The notes under the pieces are model-generated. The model saw only the letters and a list, made by a program, of their open reading frames with translations. It was not told the origin of the DNA and searched no databases. This document shows positions 17,552-25,784 of a DNA stretch of 64,000 nucleotides, piece after piece (the first letter of the stretch is position 1; the number at the start of each line of letters is the position of its first letter). A program made the translations under genes and the position numbers. The DNA is taken from contig JBEBRW010000022.1 of the NCBI GenBank assembly GCA_040394635.1, positions 1 through 64,000 of the forward strand, given 5' to 3'. Source of the stretch: UBA5239 sp040394635 (GTDB lineage: Bacteria; Verrucomicrobiota; Lentisphaeria; Victivallales; Victivallaceae).

Positions 17552-18719
17552 ATGGCAGTTCGCCGAGGCAGGATTGCAGCTGGAAGTACGATTCGCGCCA
17601 CTCGGGCAGAAATGGCAGCTTCTCCAGTTCGGCGGTTAAGCGCCTGATTTCTTGTACGATCTCCCTGATTTCGGTCAGGGGGTCGTGGTCGGCGGAGGGC
17701 GTGTGGGGCGTGCATCCCGTACACCTGTGCCGGAGGCTCTCTCGATTGTAATCCGCGTATTCACTCCGGAAGTTTTTGTAGGTGTAGACCGCGATATCGG
17801 TTTGAATGATAATGGCGGCCCCGGTCAGGATATCCGGGTTCATGGACGGCGAACGCGAATTTTCCAGCAATCTCAGCGTCAGTTTGTCGCAGATTCGTTT
17901 TTCCTCAAAGTCGGTATAATCCTGTTCCTGCAGCCATTTCCTGCATTCGGTGAGAATTCCGGGTTTGGCCGCAAGCTCCGGGCGTTTTTCCAGGGCGACT
18001 TCAAAGGGGTTTGGCGGCGGCTCTCCCGGCGAGCGGAGAAGAACGGATTCATCGACCCTGAAATTGTCCGGCAAATCGCAGCCCAGCAGTTGCGAGAGCT
18101 CGCGGCAGTTGTTCCGGTATTTTTTCCGGTATGATTTTTCCCAATTCGTAAGTTGGAGGGTTCTACTGCGCAGATCAAGCGTTTTCAGGACAGGGATATT
18201 TTTGGTCCTTTCCACGGAATTCAGCAGGTTTTGAATTTCGGTGAATTGCGGCTGGCACTCGGAAATCTGCCGCAATGCCGATTGGGCGGCGGCCAGCTTC
18301 AGGTAAACCCGGCAGATATCCAGATACAAAGCGCGTTTGGCGCGATACCGATGCAATTCGGAGAGCTTCCGGCGGTTTTCGACCTGCCGGGAATCGGCCA
18401 CGGCCAAGGCGAAATCCAGTTGATCGATGAGCCGCCGTCTGCCCTCGAGATCAAGGGGGAGAAATGATTGGTTGATCGATTGCCAGGGGTCGCGGGGAGG
18501 CGGATCATTCGCTTTCCATTCATTCTGCATAGCTGAAGTACGGTTTTCTTCCGCGACTCTCTGTTCCAGCTCCGCCAGGCGGTTGTCGAGATTGTTGGCG
18601 CAGGCGACTTTGAGGCAGTCGTCCAGCGTGTAAGCATCCTTCTTTCCCAGCTGTTTTTGAGCCGCACAGCCGGTAAGGAAAATGCAGCTTGCGATAAGGC
18701 ACAGTATGTTGAATTTCAT
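17550..18719 (-). CDS. TolC-like outer-membrane efflux lipoprotein
   Basis: 389 residues. The lipoprotein signal is MKFNILCLIASCIFLTGC, with the lipobox LTGC. AYTLDDCLKVACANN, then a long, charged helical region, matches the N-terminal alpha-hairpin of TolC/OMF proteins; a second helical stretch of similar size follows (about 230-385). Start: ATG at 18719 has GGAGG seven bases upstream; the ATG at 18740 has none. No inner-membrane transporter or adaptor gene is adjacent, so its partners must lie elsewhere. The C-terminal half is divergent from canonical TolC, so export function is inferred, not certain. Confidence 0.65.
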   Translation of the reverse strand: MKFNILCLIASCIFLTGCAAQKQLGKKDAYTLDDCLKVACANNLDNRLAELEQRVAEENRTSAMQNEWKANDPPPRDPWQSINQSFLPLDLEGRRRLIDQLDFALAVADSRQVENRRKLSELHRYRAKRALYLDICRVYLKLAAAQSALRQISECQPQFTEIQNLLNSVERTKNIPVLKTLDLRSRTLQLTNWEKSYRKKYRNNCRELSQLLGCDLPDNFRVDESVLLRSPGEPPPNPFEVALEKRPELAAKPGILTECRKWLQEQDYTDFEEKRICDKLTLRLLENSRSPSMNPDILTGAAIIIQTDIAVYTYKNFRSEYADYNRESLRHRCTGCTPHTPSADHDPLTEIREIVQEIRRLTAELEKLPFLPEWRESYFQLQSCLGELP

Positions 18720-18761
18720 GATGCCGCCTCCGTTTTTCAAGTAATATAGACGGCATAAAAT

Positions 18762-18794
18762 AAAAAAGCAACCGTATTTCGCGGCTGCTTTTTT
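18762..18794. terminator. Rho-independent terminator after pseudopilin of cassette 2
   Basis: AAAAAAGCA-A-CCG, loop TATTTCG, then CGG-C-TGCTTTTTT: 12 pairs around one mismatch, with T or A tracts on both sides so it can work on either strand. It separates the pseudopilin from the TolC-like gene downstream. Confidence 0.75.
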
Positions 18795-18816
18795 ATTGGG
18801 TGGTGGGAGATTTTGT

Positions 18817-19566
18817 TCAGTATTTGACGATATTGCCGAATTTCAGTTCATAAGGCGAATAACCGTGAGCGCTGCCGTCAACCCTGGAGGTGTTAACCCG
18901 GTTGCCATGGCGAGAGAAATTCATGGCCGCTTTACTTGGATTGTCCATGGAAAGAAGTGTATCAGGAGTCAGGCTTTCGTGAATTCTCACTGGCCAGCCG
19001 GCTTCATTGACGAACCAGGCTTCATCCTTCCAGCCGAAAGGATAGGCGGAGAAAGCGGCATCGCTCGAGCCATTGTTGGCAGTCATCTGAGTGGCATCAC
19101 CAGAGATGATGACCTCGGAGGCGCGACGGATTCTTCCCAGTTTGACATATTCATAGGTGGGGGCGCTGTAGCTGGTGCCAATCTTGCCCAGGTATGGATT
19201 GATGGAATAAGTCAGAAATCCTAATTGGTTCCCCGTTCCGCTCAGCTTGGCGGATGGGCAGATTGACACGGATTTATGGGCTTCACGGCCGGCCCGGCCG
19301 AGATATGGAATCAACCAGGCGTAATAGTTGTATTTGGCGCTGACAGCATTTACGATGTTATCTGCGTAATGCGGCGGCAGCACATCGTCATGATCTTGTG
19401 CGTACATATTAAAGGCGACCCCGGTCTGCTTCAGATTGCTGAGGCAGCCGGTCGTCCGCGCTCGTTCACGCGCTTTGTTCAGTGCGGGCAGCAGCATGGC
19501 GGCCAGGATGGCGATGATCGCGATCACAACGAGCAATTCGATGAGCGTAAAATTTTTTCTATTCAT
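18817..19566 (-). CDS. H-X9-DG-type pseudopilin (cassette 2)
   Basis: 249 residues with the leader MNRKN directly before FTLIELLVVIAIIAILAAML; the -1 residue is Asn rather than Gly. The soluble part contains CLSNLKQTGVAFNMYAQDHDD, a conserved pseudopilin segment, and SICPSA. The C terminus has a full H-X9-DG motif (RHGNRVNTSRVDG). ACGGAG lies upstream of ATG. It is divergently placed from the secreted hydrolase of the same cassette, with back-to-back promoters in the 156-base gap. Function is as part of a type II/IV-like pseudopilus or a surface filament; a specific role is unknown. Confidence 0.88.
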   Translation of the reverse strand: MNRKNFTLIELLVVIAIIAILAAMLLPALNKARERARTTGCLSNLKQTGVAFNMYAQDHDDVLPPHYADNIVNAVSAKYNYYAWLIPYLGRAGREAHKSVSICPSAKLSGTGNQLGFLTYSINPYLGKIGTSYSAPTYEYVKLGRIRRASEVIISGDATQMTANNGSSDAAFSAYPFGWKDEAWFVNEAGWPVRIHESLTPDTLLSMDNPSKAAMNFSRHGNRVNTSRVDGSAHGYSPYELKFGNIVKY

Positions 19567-19617
19567 ATGCGACTCCGTAAAGGGTTAATTAATTCATAAA
19601 TTGAATTTTATATTTCT

Positions 19618-19645
19618 ATTATACAGTTATTTTGCTAAAAAACAA
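19618..19645 (-). promoter_or_regulatory. Promoter of pseudopilin, cassette 2 (TTGTTT-N16-TATAAT)
   Basis: On the minus strand TTGTTT (19640-19645) and TATAAT (19618-19623) are 16 bases apart, about 52 bases before the pseudopilin ATG. Confidence 0.6.
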
Positions 19646-19655
19646 GTATCTGCTA

Positions 19656-19684
19656 TTGATTTTTTCATGAAAAAGCTGTATTTT
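19656..19684 (+). promoter_or_regulatory. Promoter of secreted hydrolase, cassette 2 (TTGATT-N17-TATTTT)
   Basis: TTGATT (19656-19661) and TATTTT (19679-19684) are 17 bases apart, about 38 bases before the hydrolase ATG and back to back with the pseudopilin promoter. Confidence 0.45.
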
Positions 19685-19722
19685 ATTCAAAAAGAGAATT
19701 AAATAAACAAAGGATGAGCTTT

Positions 19723-21960
19723 ATGAAAAAACTTTGGCTGTGGATCGCGGCGCTGGCCGTTTCGGTAGCATTGGGTGCGGATCAGGTGTGGATCATGGTG
19801 CCGGACGCCATGGCGCGCGACAACGCGGATAAATTATCCTTATACTTAAAGAAGAACAATATCAAGAGCGAAGTGGTCACGGCATCGGAATTCGCTGCCG
19901 CGCAGGCGGACGCGACGTCGGCGGTGGTCGGTATGGGAATCGGCAATTTTGCCCCGGGGGTCTGGGAGGCGCTGGAGAAGCACCAGGCGCAGGGCGGCAA
20001 GCTGATTTTCCAGGGCAAGAAAGAAAACCGCGACAAATTGACCGGGGATACGCTGAAGAGGCTGGAAAAAATCTTCGGCGTGAAGTATCTGGGTTATGAG
20101 ACCGATCCTCTGCTGGGCAAGGGGACGGTTCAGAAATTCATGTTCGTGAAGCCGGATGAGAGCGAAATCTGGGGTGCGGAGCATCCTCCGCTCTTTGCGG
20201 CCTACACGGGCGAGGCGTTTGCTTTGCAGGCGGCGGATGACGGCAAGGTCATCGGCAGCTGGGTGCGGCGCGACCGCGAAACGGAGGACGGCCCGGTGGT
20301 GATCGCGAAGGGATCGTCGGTCTTCGTGGGGTATTATCCGTGGGACCTGGCGGCCAGGGGCGACAAGGACAATATGCCGTCGCATCATGCCGGGATCATG
20401 CTGATTAAATTTCTGGGCAAACCGTCCGTTCCGGTGGCGGCGGACGCCAAGCCGAAGCGTTACCAGGAGCCGTTGAATATGTGCCCCGTGACGCCGAAGT
20501 TCCAGACGCCGCGCAGCATGTGGCTGTGGAACATCGATTACGCGCTGAACCCGAAGGAACGGGCGCTGCTGCTGGATTTCACGGCGGGCCGCCATATCTC
20601 GCGCATTTATCTGTGTACTTCTTCCGCACGTGCGTTCAGCGGAAAGGCACGCGAACAGCTCCGCGCGTTTATCCGCGAGGCCAATCAGAAGGGCATCAAG
20701 ATCGAGGCGCTGGACGGCTGGAAGCAGGCGATTTTGCCGGAGGACCAGCCGAAATTCCTGGCGGCGCTGCAGCGGGTGATCGACTTCAATAAATCGGTTG
20801 ATGAGGACGAACGCTTCGCCGGTTTCCAGTCCGACGTGGAGCCGGTGACCATGAAGGAATACCATGCTTCTCCGGAGGCGCGGCGGCGTTTCGACCGGAT
20901 GTATGTGGAGCTGCACGCCAAATGCGCGGAACTGATCAAGCAGTCCGGGATGAAGGATTTCGTGTTCGGCATGGCGACCAACGAGCACCTCGACCGCGAC
21001 ATCAAGCGCCCCGAGCGTCATGTGGAGTGGCAGGGCCGGACCTGTTCGGTGATCGAGCACCTGATGGAATTTGTCGATTATTTCGCGCTGATGTCGTATC
21101 ACGATACCGCGCCCAGAATCATTGCCGCCGCCGAGGATGAAGTCGAGCTTGCGGACAAGCACAAAATCAAGGCATGGGTCGGCGTGGAGACGCTGGACGT
21201 GATGCAGCTTTTCGGCGGTTCGCGCTCGCTGTCGTTTTACGAGGAGGGGCTCGAAATCATGGAGGAAGAGCTGGAAAAAGTTTATAAGAAATTCCGCAAC
21301 GAACCCGGTTTCGGCGGCATCGCGATTCATCATTACGAGAGCTACCGGCGGATGACCAACGGTCCGCGCGACATGAACCTGGTTCCGCCCCCGCCGCTGG
21401 CCACCGGCAAGACCTACCGCGCCGACAGTGTTGAATACGTTTGCCACGGCAGGAAGGAGTGGCGCGACAAAAAGGACCTGAGCGCGGTGTTTCGCTTCGA
21501 CTGGAACGAAAACGAACTGTTGATCGACGTCAAGGTCACCGACGATATTCTGCACAGGGATTTCACCGGCGTCGACCTCTGGAAATCCGACCACCTGGAA
21601 TTCTGGTTTCAGATGCCGGAGTCGAAACAGCTGATTCAGCTGGGGATCGGCCTCGCCGAGCGCGACAATATCTATGTATGGCATCCGCAGGAGCTCAGCG
21701 AGGAGCAGCGCGCCGCCATGGCCGCCACGGTCAAGGCCGAGATTAAAACCAAGTCCGGCGGGTATGAAGTCAAGTGCCGCATTCCGGCGGCGTTTCTCGG
21801 GTTGAAAAAGTTCGGAAAGGGCGATAAGTTACCTGTTTTAATGGAAGTCGGCGATACCGACGATAGCGCAAACACGGCCAAGGTGTTCATGTCGCTGACG
21901 CCGGGGCGCGACCGCGAAGACGCCAGAACCTATTCGCTGCTGGAACTGAAGGGGGAATGA
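19723..21960 (+). CDS. Secreted glycoside-hydrolase-like protein with C-terminal CBM9-like domain
   Basis: 745 residues. A signal peptide (1-19, ending VALGA) is followed by a Rossmann-like N-terminal domain (about 20-235) resembling glutamine-amidotransferase-like lids of some hydrolases. A TIM-barrel-like region (about 265-545) contains FAGFQSDVEP (D371, E373), VDYFALMSYHD and FGGIAIHHYESY, all typical strand ends of barrel hydrolases. A CBM9-like beta-sandwich closes the protein (about 560-745, FDWNENELLIDVKVTDD, EFWFQMP). ATG at 19723 is chosen because AAAGGA sits 8 bases upstream; ATG at 19714 overlaps it. A ROK regulator starts one base after its stop. Substrate unknown. Confidence 0.72.
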   Translation: MKKLWLWIAALAVSVALGADQVWIMVPDAMARDNADKLSLYLKKNNIKSEVVTASEFAAAQADATSAVVGMGIGNFAPGVWEALEKHQAQGGKLIFQGKKENRDKLTGDTLKRLEKIFGVKYLGYETDPLLGKGTVQKFMFVKPDESEIWGAEHPPLFAAYTGEAFALQAADDGKVIGSWVRRDRETEDGPVVIAKGSSVFVGYYPWDLAARGDKDNMPSHHAGIMLIKFLGKPSVPVAADAKPKRYQEPLNMCPVTPKFQTPRSMWLWNIDYALNPKERALLLDFTAGRHISRIYLCTSSARAFSGKAREQLRAFIREANQKGIKIEALDGWKQAILPEDQPKFLAALQRVIDFNKSVDEDERFAGFQSDVEPVTMKEYHASPEARRRFDRMYVELHAKCAELIKQSGMKDFVFGMATNEHLDRDIKRPERHVEWQGRTCSVIEHLMEFVDYFALMSYHDTAPRIIAAAEDEVELADKHKIKAWVGVETLDVMQLFGGSRSLSFYEEGLEIMEEELEKVYKKFRNEPGFGGIAIHHYESYRRMTNGPRDMNLVPPPPLATGKTYRADSVEYVCHGRKEWRDKKDLSAVFRFDWNENELLIDVKVTDDILHRDFTGVDLWKSDHLEFWFQMPESKQLIQLGIGLAERDNIYVWHPQELSEEQRAAMAATVKAEIKTKSGGYEVKCRIPAAFLGLKKFGKGDKLPVLMEVGDTDDSANTAKVFMSLTPGRDREDARTYSLLELKGE

Positions 21961-21961
21961 G

Positions 21962-23074
21962 ATGACGCCGAAACGAGTCAACAAAAATCAGATCAACGCG
22001 CTGTCGGTCATGCGTTACCTCGCGGCGCACGGTCCGTCCACCCAGATCCAGACCACGCACGCGGTCAACCTGCGCCGGACGTCGGTATTCAATGTCTTCG
22101 AGTCGATGGAACAGGCGAAGCTCCTCGAAATGAGCTCGAATATCGCCAATGTCGGCAAGGGGCGGCCGCGCCAGCTGTGGCAGCTGAACGGCTCGCTCGG
22201 GGCATTTGTCTCGATCTACACCAATACTCATGACCGGGTGGTCCAGTTGAGTGATTTCAACGGATTGCTGCTGGAAAATATCACTGCGTCGCCCCATGAA
22301 TCGATGGGCGAGGAGCTCCGCGAAATCGTCGGCATGATCAGCGAATGGTCGAAGAAATACCGGATTCTCGGCGTGATCGTGCTGCTGCCGGGGCGGGTCG
22401 ACTTCGAACAGGGCGTGGTCCTGCTTTCGAAGAGCTGGGAAATGGAAAACTATCCGCTGCGCGAAATCCTGCGCGAGCGCCTGAGCCGGATCTGCCCGGA
22501 CGCTCTGGTGCTGATCGAGAACAACGCCCGCATGACCGCGTGGGGACAACGCTGTGGCGGCGCTTGCATCGGCATCGACGATTTCATGACGCTCTCCATC
22601 CTCGACGGACGGCGCAACGGCAAAACCACCCCCATCAGCATCGGCAGCGGTATCGTGCTGGACGGACGGGTTTACCGCGGCCGCACCGGCGGCGCCGGCG
22701 AGCTGGACCATAACTGCTATACGTGGTGGAACCGGATTTATTCGGAAGATAAATTCCCGATCTCGCTGCAGGAAATCGACCGCGAATCGCGCGAATACTT
22801 TGCCGGCAACCTCGGCGAGAGCTTCGCACACTTGGTCAACTACCTTGAACCGGAACGGCTGGTGGTGGTGTTCGAGCAGCAGCCAGCGGAGGACTTTTTC
22901 ATGGCGTTCCGCAAGGCGCTGTACAAGCACCTGATTTACATCGACAAGAGCAATTTCCACATCGAGCTCTCGAGCGACGGCACCGGTTCGACGATTCGCG
23001 GCGGCCTGGCGCTGCTGCGCGAGACCTTCTTCGCCGAGGACCACCACCTGATCGAGCTCTGCAGCCAGCTCTGA
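21962..23074 (+). CDS. ROK-family regulator lacking the zinc motif (cassette 2)
   Basis: 370 residues. The N-terminal winged helix (about 8-75) includes NKNQINALSVMRYLAAHGPS. A ROK domain follows: GVIVLLPGRV, IENNARMTAWGQ and GSGIVLDGRVYRGRTGGAGELDH. In place of the usual C-x-CG-xx-GC-x-E zinc cluster it reads HNCYTWWNRIYSEDKF, so the metal site is lost or reduced. The effector pocket may therefore differ from NagC/Mlc. It is coupled to the hydrolase (one base apart) and probably controls the two divergent cassette promoters. Confidence 0.82.
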   Translation: MTPKRVNKNQINALSVMRYLAAHGPSTQIQTTHAVNLRRTSVFNVFESMEQAKLLEMSSNIANVGKGRPRQLWQLNGSLGAFVSIYTNTHDRVVQLSDFNGLLLENITASPHESMGEELREIVGMISEWSKKYRILGVIVLLPGRVDFEQGVVLLSKSWEMENYPLREILRERLSRICPDALVLIENNARMTAWGQRCGGACIGIDDFMTLSILDGRRNGKTTPISIGSGIVLDGRVYRGRTGGAGELDHNCYTWWNRIYSEDKFPISLQEIDRESREYFAGNLGESFAHLVNYLEPERLVVVFEQQPAEDFFMAFRKALYKHLIYIDKSNFHIELSSDGTGSTIRGGLALLRETFFAEDHHLIELCSQL

Positions 23075-23091
23075 TCTACAGGGGATTTTCT

Positions 23092-23196
23092 GTCCACGAA
23101 ATACACGAAAATTCACGAAAAAAGAAAAACAAAATTTTATAGGCTGCCGATTCGGCAGCCTATAGCTTTTCGTGCTCTTTCGTGTATTTCGTGGAC
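23092..23196. terminator. Nested inverted repeat between convergent genes, probable bidirectional terminator
   Basis: The outer arms GTCCACGAAATACACGAAA (23092 onward) and TTTCGTGTATTTCGTGGAC (to 23196) pair. Inside is a 13-pair near-perfect hairpin TATAGGCTGCCGA/TCGGCAGCCTATA (23138-23164). The outer arm is a relative of the 2166-2250 repeat. It lies in the only gap between the ROK gene and the convergent Cys-rich protein operon. Confidence 0.75.
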
Positions 23197-23206
23197 AAAA
23201 AAATGT

Positions 23207-23653
23207 TTATTCCACGATGATGCGAGAGGGCGGGCCGGCGTCGGCCGGGTAGATTTTCATCCGGCAGCGTGGGATTTGGCGGCCGATCAGGTTGTATTCA
23301 CAGCGGTAACCGGCCTTTTCCAGCAGGGGGATGATCCAGCCCGGGCAGTGGTCGCAGTATTTCTCGCACGCTCCGGCGTCGTTGTCCATGGCTTTGGAGA
23401 GGCTGGGGCACTTGTTCATGGTCAGAGTCAAACTGTCAGGGCGCAGCTCCAGGTCGAGATCGCAGTTTTCCTCGATACGGATGTGCTCCCAATAGTCGTT
23501 CATTCCCTGTAATCCTTTGGTCTTGAACAGTTCCTGGCAGTGGATTTCCTGATGTTGCGAGATCGTCCGGTAGTATTCTTCCAGATCGTTCCGGGCGTCC
23601 AGAAACTTGAAAACTTCATTGTAGAAGCGGACAAAGTGATCACTTGGAATCAT
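23207..23653 (-). CDS. Cys-rich protein, L-2-amino-thiazoline-4-carboxylic acid hydrolase-like
   Basis: 148 residues from ATG at 23653, chosen because GGGAGG lies just upstream. An alpha-helical N-terminal half (FYNEVFKFLDARNDLEEYY) precedes a Cys-rich C-terminal half: NKCPSL, GACEKYCDHCPGW, YRCEYN, PRCRM. The order of features resembles the ATC-hydrolase-like family, where an ordered Cys set lies in the C-terminal half. It overlaps the upstream paralogue by 14 bases, so both are made together. Possible roles are a hydrolase or a metal-binding partner of the neighbouring DapA-type lyase. The family call is tentative. Confidence 0.5.
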   Translation of the reverse strand: MIPSDHFVRFYNEVFKFLDARNDLEEYYRTISQHQEIHCQELFKTKGLQGMNDYWEHIRIEENCDLDLELRPDSLTLTMNKCPSLSKAMDNDAGACEKYCDHCPGWIIPLLEKAGYRCEYNLIGRQIPRCRMKIYPADAGPPSRIIVE

Positions 23654-24095
23654 GATTTGCCTCCCGTGTGAAAACCTGGCGGCAACTGCCGCAGCCGGTG
23701 ATTTCGGTTTCGGCGTGCCACGGCGAGCCCTCGCACATGGCGGCATTTACCTCGCCGGTCTGGCGGCAGAAGTAGGGCGAGGGCGTCAGCCCGAGCTTCC
23801 GCAGCTGGGCCACGGCGGGACAGCATTTCACGGTCAGCTCGATCCGGTCCGGTGCGGTTTGCAACTGAAAATCCGCATCTTCGCGCGTCATGAAATACTC
23901 GAGGTGCTCGATCAGCTCGGAGGGGTCGCCGTTTTTCAGTTTCTCGTGAATCGAACGGTAAACGTTCTGTCCCATTTTTTTGAAAAGGTCCGACAGCGCG
24001 GCCTCGCCGTAATGGGTGGCGATGTAATCGAAGGTGGTGTTCAGCGCACCATAGAAATCCTTGTGGACTTCCCCAGTTTCACGATAGCGCATCAT
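23640..24095 (-). CDS. Cys-rich paralogue, L-2-amino-thiazoline-4-carboxylic acid hydrolase-like
   Basis: 151 residues from ATG at 24095, whose first base is the last base of the upstream TGA (TGATG overlap); AAGGGAGAA precedes it. It has the same layout as its downstream neighbour: helical half (FYGALNTTFDYIATHYG, LFKKMGQNVYRSIHEKL), then a Cys-rich half (VKCCPAV, YFCRQT, AAMCEGS, GCGSCRQVF). The shared L-T-[VM]-x-[KC]-C-P step suggests an old tandem duplication. Being coupled to a DapA/NAL-type lyase, it probably acts in the same catabolic step. Identity of substrate unknown. Confidence 0.55.
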   Translation of the reverse strand: MMRYRETGEVHKDFYGALNTTFDYIATHYGEAALSDLFKKMGQNVYRSIHEKLKNGDPSELIEHLEYFMTREDADFQLQTAPDRIELTVKCCPAVAQLRKLGLTPSPYFCRQTGEVNAAMCEGSPWHAETEITGCGSCRQVFTREANHDSK

Positions 24096-24991
24096 CAGTC
24101 GAGTTCTCCCTTGAATTGTTCGATGCATTGTTTGACCTCGCGCTTGCGCTCGTCGGTGAGCACCGACATTTCCTGGGCGAAGGTGAACGGCGTCGCGATC
24201 AGGCCCATTTTGCAAAGCGCATACTTCTGGCCGTTCCACACCGTCGCCAGGCTCCGCCCGTAAACGCCGTGGTAAATCCGGATCAGCGTGTTCTGTTTGC
24301 GGACCGCCTCCGCGATGTCGCCGGCGTCGACGGCGCGTGCCAGCCCAACCATGATTTTCGAGGTCAGGGCGCCCATGCCGCAGAGCATACCGTCGTTGCC
24401 GGCGATCAATGCTTCGTCCACGGTCCATTCCTGGCCCTCGAGCAATATGGTTTTGAACTGGCGGTCGGCTTTCAGGAGCAACAGCTCGCGGCGCAGCCAC
24501 ATGTTCGACGACGAATTCTTGATGCCTTTCAGGTTCGGGTGCGCCATGATTTCGGCGAACTGGTCCAGCGAGAAATCCACGCCGTTGACCGGCGGACAGT
24601 GGTAATAATAAACCGGCCGGTCGGCGCTGTCCAGTACCGTCAGGATCGACTTTACCGGGTTCAGGGCCGAGGTTTTGCCCGGCAGCATGAAAACGTAACT
24701 GTCAAACTGATAGCGGGCGTAGCGCTTCATGTTCTGCAGCGAGAGCGGAAGGCTGGTGGCGTTGATGCCGACCAGGAGTTCCATTTTTCCGCCGGTAATT
24801 TTGCAGGCGGTGCTGACGAGCTGTTCGCTGAATTCCGGGGTGAAACTGCCCCATTCGCCCATCGATCCGAGGAGGAACACACCGTCGAGCCCGTGGCGGA
24901 TGTTGCGTTCGAGAATGTTGCGCAGTCCGGCGGTGTCGAGGCTGCCGTCCTCCATTAACGGAGTGACCGTAGCCGAATAAATTTTTTTCAT
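24095..24991 (-). CDS. Dihydrodipicolinate synthase / N-acetylneuraminate lyase family aldolase
   Basis: 298 residues, a class I aldolase barrel. YSATVTPL opens the fold, GSMGEWGSFTPEF (42-54) replaces the GTTGE loop, Y130 in VYYYHCPP is the catalytic Tyr position, and K158 in LKGIKNSSS is the Schiff-base lysine. LLEGQEW and GNDGMLCGMGAL follow. Family members cleave or form keto acids with pyruvate. Since a FadR-type regulator precedes it and no lysine genes are near, sugar-acid or sialic-acid-like catabolism is more likely than lysine synthesis. Start: ATG at 24991 is favoured over an upstream TTG. Confidence 0.82.
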   Translation of the reverse strand: MKKIYSATVTPLMEDGSLDTAGLRNILERNIRHGLDGVFLLGSMGEWGSFTPEFSEQLVSTACKITGGKMELLVGINATSLPLSLQNMKRYARYQFDSYVFMLPGKTSALNPVKSILTVLDSADRPVYYYHCPPVNGVDFSLDQFAEIMAHPNLKGIKNSSSNMWLRRELLLLKADRQFKTILLEGQEWTVDEALIAGNDGMLCGMGALTSKIMVGLARAVDAGDIAEAVRKQNTLIRIYHGVYGRSLATVWNGQKYALCKMGLIATPFTFAQEMSVLTDERKREVKQCIEQFKGELD

Positions 24992-25054
24992 GATTAACAA
25001 CCTTTATTACTATTAACGTTTAGAAGTTCTATTATTGTAAATATATTAAATTTT

Positions 25055-25693
25055 TTACCATTTATAAGGGGCGAAATGGGACTTCATGGTTTCCCTGAAT
25101 TCTTCGAGGGAGCCCTTTTCCAGCGCATTGCAGATGTTCATGTGGGTGGGCGGAGCGACTTCTACTTTACTTGGTTTCAGCGGATAATCGAAGAGTTTCA
25201 CCAGGATCTCGCAGAAACGGCTCGCGAGCTCGTTGCCGCCGATGGCGAACAGTGTCGAATGAAACGCCACTTCGTCCGGCCCGGGGTTCTCCGCGTCGGG
25301 CTCGCGGGCCGCTTTTTTGAGTTCCGCGATCAGTTCCGGCGTTTTCCGCGCGTAAATATAATCGGCCATGCCGAGTTCCATGATCACGCGCAGCCCCATC
25401 AGCTCGCGGCGCTCGGCCTTGGAGAAAAGATTGGCCTCCGCCAGTTTGGTCACTCCGGCGAAAGCGTTCGGACGGCTGACGATCATTCCCTTGCGCTTGC
25501 GCGACTCCACCAGTCCCAGTGATTTGAGGCGGCTGACGCCTTCGCGGACGATGTGGCGGCTGACGTTCAACTGTTGCGCCAGTTCTTCCTCTTTCGGCAT
25601 GAGGTCGCCGGGCTGCAGCTTGGAATTCTGAATGTATTCCAGCAGCCGGTTTTCCACGCCGTCGGCCAAAGTCTGTGTCCGCAATATTTCCAT
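25055..25693 (-). CDS. FadR-subfamily GntR transcriptional regulator
   Basis: 212 residues. The GntR winged helix (about 8-75) shows LQPGDLMPKEEELAQQLNVS, SRHIVREGVSRLKSLGLVES and KGMIVSRPN. The C-terminal all-helical FCD-type effector domain includes LMGLRVIMELGMADYIY, the H of AFHSTLFAIGGN, and a late His (PTHMNICNALEKG), matching metal or acid-binding positions. FadR-type regulators usually sense organic acids. It heads the operon with the aldolase and two Cys-rich proteins, and a perfect palindrome overlaps its own promoter, so autorepression is likely. Confidence 0.9.
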   Translation of the reverse strand: MEILRTQTLADGVENRLLEYIQNSKLQPGDLMPKEEELAQQLNVSRHIVREGVSRLKSLGLVESRKRKGMIVSRPNAFAGVTKLAEANLFSKAERRELMGLRVIMELGMADYIYARKTPELIAELKKAAREPDAENPGPDEVAFHSTLFAIGGNELASRFCEILVKLFDYPLKPSKVEVAPPTHMNICNALEKGSLEEFRETMKSHFAPYKW

Positions 25694-25702
25694 AATATAT
25701 CC

Positions 25703-25745
25703 AATATGTTGAACATATTATATAGCGTGCGTGCGGCTTTGTCAA
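25703..25745 (-). promoter_or_regulatory. Promoter and operator of the FadR-type gene
   Basis: On the minus strand TTGACA (25740-25745) and TATAAT (25717-25722) are 17 bases apart. A perfect palindrome AATATGTT-G-AACATATT (25703-25719) overlaps the -10 and the predicted start site. It contains the GT-N3-AC type core (TGTTGAACA) expected for FadR-type regulators. Confidence 0.8.
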
Positions 25746-25784
25746 GTGGGAAAGGGGAAATAAACCACGGAAAGCACGGAAAAA

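Noticed and set aside
23138..23164. Perfect hairpin considered as an attC-like recombination site
   Set aside because: No integrase and no cassette array; its place between convergent genes fits a terminator.
23640..24500. Upstream extension of the second Cys-rich protein to 24500
   Set aside because: The extra part overlaps the aldolase in another frame; ATG 24095 has a Shine-Dalgarno and a stop-start overlap.
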